Of a stretch of DNA of 64,000 nucleotides, positions 58,739 to 64,000 are shown piece after piece; within the stretch, counting starts at the first letter, position 1; each line of letters begins with the position of its first letter. Origin of the DNA: Megascapheus bottae (Eukaryota; Chordata; Mammalia; Rodentia; Geomyidae); assembly GCA_024803745.1 (NCBI GenBank), contig JANJXV010000024.1, forward strand, positions 10,989,427 through 11,053,426. Reading direction: 5' to 3'. The notes below the pieces were generated by a model. It searched no databases. It had not been told where the DNA came from and was given only the letters and a program-made list of their open reading frames with translations. A program made the position numbers and the translations under genes.

Positions 58739-60353
58739 GTCCTATACCTAAATCCCTAGCAAAGAACTAAAGCATTTTGAGATGGAAGCGGCAGACTCAG
58801 ATCCTGGAACAAGGGATGTCACCTCTACTGGACAAACTACATGTGTGATACAAGATCAGGTTCTTCCCAGAAAACAGCAACTATTTCCTGAACCTTTGAG
58901 AGCCAAACTATTCAACAGGCACAGAGACCTGGCTAAGTCTTTGCTGGGGATCCAATGAGAGATAAACCCCTGCAGCAGTAGCAGTATCTTTTCAGGCACT
59001 GAAACAGAGCCATGCCACCCTGCAGACAAAAGCAAGGCCTTCTTTATGTTGAGCACTCTAACCATGGGGGGGCGGGGGTGGGGTGGGGGGAAGACAGCAG
59101 GCCAGAAACTTGGAAGGAAAACCATCGCTGCTGTCACAAGCATGTGTGTACAGCCTTCTGTGAGTCATGCCCTGAAAACAATGGAACATTCTTACACAAA
59201 GATTGGCACTAGATGCTGCCAATGTGAATGTCAGCTGGGTTATTTGCAGCATAAATACCAATTAAACAAGCCCCTCAGCAACCTCAACCTGCTCAGCCAA
59301 GTTTGAAAAGAGCATATCTCTCCAGACCTCTAACTTTCCCCTGCATTCACTGGGGTTCAACTTATCTATATATTCCTTTTGGTTTGTATTTTGTAGAATT
59401 ATTCAAGCAGTCATAACTTGCAAAGGGGGGAGGTGATGAGGGGGAATAATAGAGCAGAAGTAACAAAAACCAAATGAAACAAATTAACCTTCCCTAACCA
59501 CATAGAACTGTGTTCTCCACATCTTCTTCCTTATTCTGAGCAAAATGTCTCCTAAAGAACCTCCTCTCATCTAATTGTCTCCACCTTGCTTACTTCAAAG
59601 GAAAACTTCAGTCTTTATCTTAGATGTGGTTACAACCTGTAGTGGACTCTAATGAGAAATTGCACTAGAAAATTATGTCCCTGATGAATAAGGTTTTCTT
59701 TTCAAGCAAGCCATATATTCTCAAAAAGCAGAGAATGAATTTCACAGAGCCAATTCTGTCTCCTACAGACATTGCTCGAGATATTATTCACAAGCAAGTG
59801 ACCAAGGTAAACTAAAAGTGGTTTCTGTAGCCCATTTGCACTTATTGACAAACAATTTCATAACGGAACATGGAAATTGCAGTCAAGTACAATAAACTGT
59901 TTATCTGAAATCTACCTGCTAGCGGCTCCCCCCCCCTTTAATTTTTTCTTTCAAGCAAAATACAAGCTATGATCGGAATGCATTTCCCCCGGCTTGTAAT
60001 TTTTCTTGTAAATATCCCCACCACAAACCCTACCTTCCAGTCTTGTCAACTGACAGGATTTACTGGCTAGGACCCTAATGTTTTCTTGGGTGCTCATAAG
60101 AATCCCACGCTCAGGTCTGTTGGCATTCCCTCCAGGGGTGGGGTTCGGTTGGGGGAACTGGGAAGTTTGTCTTCTGCACCCTAAGACCGGGCATATTTTC
60201 ACACATACCCTGCCACTATCTTGGGCGCTCCTGACACACTCACACCTATTTGAGCCATCTGGGGTACTCAGGAAGCAATTCCTCAGAGAAGCGCGGGGGT
60301 GCTGTCTTGCACAACTGGGTGATTCTGATTCGCATGCTCCTCTGCATTTTATT
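58739..60353. other. Intronic sequence between microsatellite and CpG island
   Basis: Unique sequence becoming GC-richer towards the right. It contains a G-rich run at 59066-59090. No exon recognised. Confidence 0.5.
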
Positions 60354-60363
60354 TGCGCGCGCG

Positions 60364-60419
<56 letters not shown>
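60354..60419. repeat. (GC)n(AC)n alternating purine-pyrimidine tract
   Basis: A run of about 17 bp of GCGC continuing into about 48 bp of ACAC, all strictly alternating purine/pyrimidine. Confidence 0.95.
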
Positions 60420-60421
<2 letters not shown>

Positions 60422-61601
60422 GCATGCCAGACAAATGGGGTTCTGCCGAGTCGGGAAGGACTTCGGTTTATATTTCCACCGAGTGCAGGAATCTCAAGCC
60501 TCTTGACTGAGCAGATGGGCTGAGTCTCCAGCTGAACCTCAGAAAGCAGCCCCTCACTCCCTCACCCCACCCGGGCCCCCCTCTCCGCCACCGTGTCTTC
60601 CTCGGCTCCTTGGACTAGAGCGGCTTCGTTCTGGATAGAGGCACGAGCTGAAAGGAGTTTCCCCTAGCCGCCTCTCCATGCACCCAGGCGCCGCCCCGGG
60701 GCTCCAGCCGGCGGGCGCGGCGCAGCCGGGAGCGCAGCCGCCACCACCACACCTGCTTCGCCCTGAGCGCCCCTGAACCCCCAGCTCCCGTTGATCTGCG
60801 CCAAACCGGGGGGTGCCGCTTAGGAGCGCCTCCCTTTTGCTTATGAAACTCAGGATCCCTGAGACCTTTCCTCCTCCCCACCCCCACCCCCCAACAACAC
60901 ACAAAACTCTGGCGTTCCCCGAGCCACCACGCCGAAAGGGGGGCCGGGGGTGTGAGGGTTCGGAGATGCCAGCTTCGCAGGGCTCACTCACGACGCCAAC
61001 TCCAGGCTGAGTGTGCGCCCCGTGTGCCGGGCTGCGGATCTCCAGGACCCTCACCTCGGCCGGCTTCTCCAAGAGACACCCCCCCCCCTCTACGCCCCGG
61101 CACACGCAGCTCCCCTAGAATCTCATTCGACAGACAGGCAGCCCAAGCTCGGGAAAGCGGGGTTCCCTCCCCGCCCCAAACTCCTCCGGGAAACCGCTAA
61201 CTTCGTGCCTCCTTCCCGTCAGATTCCCACACCGAAGGTACCTCGTCATGTTGGCGGGGCCGGGGCAATTCCACATCCAGCCGGGGCCGGTCCGGAGGTC
61301 ACTCGCCCAGGGCGGGCGAGCCAGGCCGACAGACGGGCTCCCTTTTGATCCTACCCCGCCCTGCCCGCACTCCCCGGCCCAGGCTCCGCGCGCGCCGGCC
61401 CGCGGCCACCCTTCAGTCTCCCACCTCGGACTAAACTTTTGGGGAGGGAGGGGGGATCCCAGCGCCAAGCCTCGGGAGTTCCCGGAGAAACCTCCTTCCC
61501 CCCCAAGCTCCTCACTGGAATGTAATCTCGGGAAGACAAGAGGGGTGGCTGCCACGTAAAATCAACAGACACCCAATCAAGCTCCAACGCCCGGCCAGCC
61601 C

Positions 61602-61618
61602 CTCGCCCCCTGGTGCCC
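61602..61618 (-). promoter_or_regulatory. Candidate CTCF site
   Basis: The minus strand reads GGGCACCAGGGGGCGAG, close to the CTCF core CCASYAGRKGGC. Confidence 0.4.
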
Positions 61619-61644
61619 ACTCTCCCCTCCCTCCCCCCCCCCCT

Positions 61645-61655
61645 TTCTCTCTCTC

Positions 61656-61747
<92 letters not shown>

Positions 61748-61752
61748 TCTCC
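61645..61752. repeat. (CT)n microsatellite in the CpG island
   Basis: About 108 bp of CT with two CCT interruptions, directly after a C-rich run (61631-61643). Confidence 0.97.
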
Positions 61753-62051
61753 ATTCGCCCCCCCCCGCCAGTTGGCTTCCAGACTCGGCTGTGCAAGGCC
61801 ACCTACTTGTGTCCAGAAAAAGCAAATGACCAAAGTGACGGGAGTAGGACGCGCCCGGCTTTCCGCTTGAACCGGGGGAGGGCGAGGGGATCAAATCGGG
61901 GGAATTCTTCTTTGTCAGCCAGCTCAGTGTTTGGGGAGGGGGTGGTGGGAGAGCTCGGAGCTGTTATTTTTTTTACCCCCTGTGGTGGGCACTTGCTTTC
62001 CTTTTTTTCCTTCTTTTCCTCCTCTGCCTGCTGCCCGGCGGGGAGTCTTAC

Positions 62052-62300
62052 CCTGCTCCCCGCAGAGGGCGCGGTGAGGAAGCCCGCGGTGGCCCCGCAG
62101 CTCCATAGCGCCGCCGCCGCCGCCTCCGCCGCCGCGCCGAGCGCACCCCGAGGCGGGCCGCACTTGTGGCTGGTCTCCGGGCTGAGGGGGCTGAGGCTGC
62201 CGAGCCGCCGCCAAGTCTCTTCCATGTGAATAACAAATACTCCCACCGGCCGCCCCGATTGGTCTGCGCCCCGCGCCTCCGGATCCTCCGCCCCAGGCCA
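62052..62300 (-). other. GRM8: Candidate noncoding first exon of GRM8 (3' end)
   Basis: The minus strand shows a donor GCAGG|GTAAGA with last exon base 62052, preceded by a GC-rich leader-like stretch with a (GGC)n run and, farther up, a CCAAT box. An ATG about 55 nt before the donor would start a short upstream ORF. The left boundary at 62300 is arbitrary. Other donors of similar quality exist in the island (for example near 61050). Confidence 0.35.
62059..62072 (+). promoter_or_regulatory. Candidate CTCF site
   Basis: CCCGCAGAGGGCGC fits the CTCF core with one mismatch. It lies next to the candidate first-exon donor and faces away from the site at 61.6 kb. Confidence 0.3.
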
Positions 62301-63320
62301 TTCACCCCGCGCCGCCACCGCGCGCGCCCGGACCCACGGCCCCCCGGGTTCGCGCCCGGGATCGCCAATCGCTGGGCGCCAACCTGTCACCTCGGAAGGA
62401 CGCGGGAGGAGGAAGCCCGAGGGGCGGGAGTCGGGGTTGCGGCACGGCGTGGGCCGTCCCCGCGCAGGACCCCCGCCGCCGCCGCCTCGAGCTGCGCGGG
62501 GAACCAGCGATCTCAATCCCGGTGATGTTTTTCCCCTGAAATCCCCACCATCTGCTCCGCCCCCACCCTAAAGGGAGGGCTGGGGTGCGGGGGCCCAGGG
62601 CGCGCGGGCAAACCCGGGGCGCGCGCGGGAAGGCGCCGGCCCACCCCCACCTCGGCGAGCCCGGGTCCCCACCCACAGGGCGCGTAGTTTTGGAGTGGGG
62701 GGCAGGACCGAAGACGATGTTCCGCCACGCTGCCGCCCCATGCACGCTCCAAGTGGAGCCCGCACTCCGCGCGGTTGGTTTCCCAGCAAACTTTGCCTCC
62801 ACCAGCCCAGAGGGGGTTTCGCCATTTGCGCCGCCCCTCACCCCTCCACGTCTCGAGCGTCTCCACCCCACACGCTGTGCCCCGAGACCACCACCGCCAC
62901 CAGGGCGCCTTCCGTCCACCCCCTGGAAGAACTGGACGTGGCTGCACGCGGAGGGGCGCTCGGTGCGGGGAGGAGCGGGGTGACCGTCCTTGAGTGGAAA
63001 CTCCTGCGGAGCGGGGCGCGGAGGCAGGGGAGCCCCGGGATTCCCTTCGCCTCCAGCCGATGGGAACCCACGGAGCTCCCCGCAGTCGGTCCAGCGCCCA
63101 GCCCCTACCCACACCTGCTGGGTGGACGAGGAAGGGCCACCCCCCGCACCTCTGCGGCTGCCTGGCCGTGTGTTGGTGAGAAAGTTCCATCTAGAGGTGG
63201 CCGGGCGCAACTGCAGCCCGGGCCCAGGGCCAGGAGCCAGGGAGGGAGGGACGCTGAGGGGGGTGGGGGGAAAGAGATCGGGGCAGCAAGATTGAGAAGG
63301 GAAACCCCAGAGACTCCCAG

Positions 63321-64000
63321 GTCGGTCTCCCACCCCACCTCTCTACACATCTGGAAACCTCTGCCACGGATGTGAACTTCCAAGCATCACGATACATTCA
63401 CTGTACACAGGAATGTATGCATTATGCATTCTTGTCCAGATTTGAGTTTCACATCAGCTCTGTAAACATGATCAAAATGATGAACCCCACTCTACAGATG
63501 AAGAAGGAAACCGACATAGAAACACACCCGAGAAATCCTAGAATCAAAAATCAAGAATTTCAAAGCTCCGTAGACATTGCCTACCCAGCAACCGTGTGAA
63601 ATTTCCGTTAAGAAGACAGCTGTCTCTTTTCTTGTTACTGAAAGCCACCCTTCCCTCTTTCACTTAGCAAGATCTACGATTTTGGCAGCTCAGGGATTTT
63701 CTTTCTTATCTATTCATTCCTTGTACCATCTCTGCAGGAGAAGCTACTTGATGGGAGAAACCTTCTTTTATGGCACCACCATATGGAATGGGGAGAGAAG
63801 ATTTCAAAAGCTGAAATAGGCTGGGTCACCTGTCCCCAGATGTTTCTGCCTAGGAAACCTCAATTCGCAGGAAATATTCAGTGCCTCCTTGAAAGAATAG
63901 CAGAACAGGGCAAGTTGGGATAGGAAAGGTGAAAAGAATCCATCGTTGGCCCAGAAATGCAGTGGAATGGATTAGTTGGTTGCCTTTCTTAGGCACTGAA
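63321..64000. other. Sequence upstream of the CpG island
   Basis: AT-richer flank. A MIR-like minus-strand trace ('cactctacagatgaagaagg') lies near 63480-63520. No gene recognised. Confidence 0.45.

Larger units (their letters stand above)
60540..63320 (-). promoter_or_regulatory. GRM8: CpG island, probable GRM8 promoter region
   Basis: About 2.8 kb of GC-rich sequence with frequent CpG (for example CGCCGCCGCCGCC at about 62110 and many GCGCGC stretches), while the surroundings are AT-rich and CpG-poor. It is free of interspersed repeats apart from a CT microsatellite. It lies about 10 kb upstream of the first coding exon on the same strand, so it most simply is the promoter and noncoding first-exon region. 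CCAAT boxes occur in both orientations (62258-62262 minus, 62365-62369 plus), so divergent transcription is possible. The start site cannot be placed by eye. Confidence 0.75.

Noticed and set aside
61351..61894. Open frames with Arg-Glu or Leu-Ser repeats
   Set aside because: They are translations of the (CT)n/(GA)n microsatellite in different frames.
62302..63333. 343-codon open frame on the minus strand in the CpG island, with other long frames nearby
   Set aside because: GC-rich sequence has few stop codons, so long frames arise by chance in all six frames here. The composition is Gly/Arg/Pro-rich without a domain, and several frames overlap each other.
1..64000. The intronic microRNA mir-592, known within GRM8 in other mammals
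   Set aside because: I did not find its mature sequence or complement by eye. In other mammals it lies in a GRM8 intron and may be outside this window.
1..64000. A new defence, toxin or biosynthetic gene system
   Set aside because: The window is a mammalian gene with introns and repeats. No cluster of unknown protein genes is present.

Overview
This window is a piece of a mammalian nuclear genome, from the intron-rich 5' end of one neuronal gene. The only host protein-coding sequence I can support is one exon on the minus strand (50426-50935). It encodes the first 170 residues of metabotropic glutamate receptor 8 (GRM8): signal peptide plus the start of the glutamate-binding domain, ending at a clean GT splice donor. 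Everything to the left (1-50425) is then the following intron. Everything from about 51.2 kb to about 62 kb is the intron between this exon and a probable noncoding first exon, which would lie in the CpG island at about 60.5-63.3 kb.

The repeats point to a geomyoid rodent (kangaroo rat, pocket mouse or pocket gopher). Eight full or nearly full copies match the two-part IDL-Geo SINE, an ID-like tRNA(Ala)-derived left half joined to a 'Geo' right half, described from Geomyoidea. About thirty further SINEs join a 7SL/B1-like left half to the same right half. The species cannot be fixed from this sequence alone.

Layout. 1-19.1 kb: intron with 7SL+Geo and IDL-Geo SINEs, a 5'-truncated L1, an L1-SINE chimera, old MIR and MaLR pieces and CA repeats. 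19.1-26.5 kb: a full-length L1 on the plus strand with a 1.8-kb 5'UTR, intact ORF1, an ORF2 broken by a few point lesions, a short 3' transduction and 13-bp target-site duplications. 26.5-50.4 kb: intron with dense SINEs (several nested), an old HAL1/L1M-like stretch, two more L1 3' ends, MIR, L2, MER5A and a MaLR LTR carrying a giant pyrimidine microsatellite. 50.4-51.25 kb: GRM8 exon with 5'UTR. 51.25-60.4 kb: upstream intron with few repeats. 60.35-63.3 kb: CpG island with a Z-DNA-prone tract at its edge, a CT microsatellite of about 108 bp, CCAAT boxes and CTCF-like sites. 63.3-64 kb: AT-richer flank.

I found no CRISPR array, operon, bacterial system or new protein family. The most distinctive items are an internally duplicated SINE subfamily, the L1 3' transduction, the L1-SINE chimera, and an out-of-frame upstream ORF that overlaps the GRM8 start.
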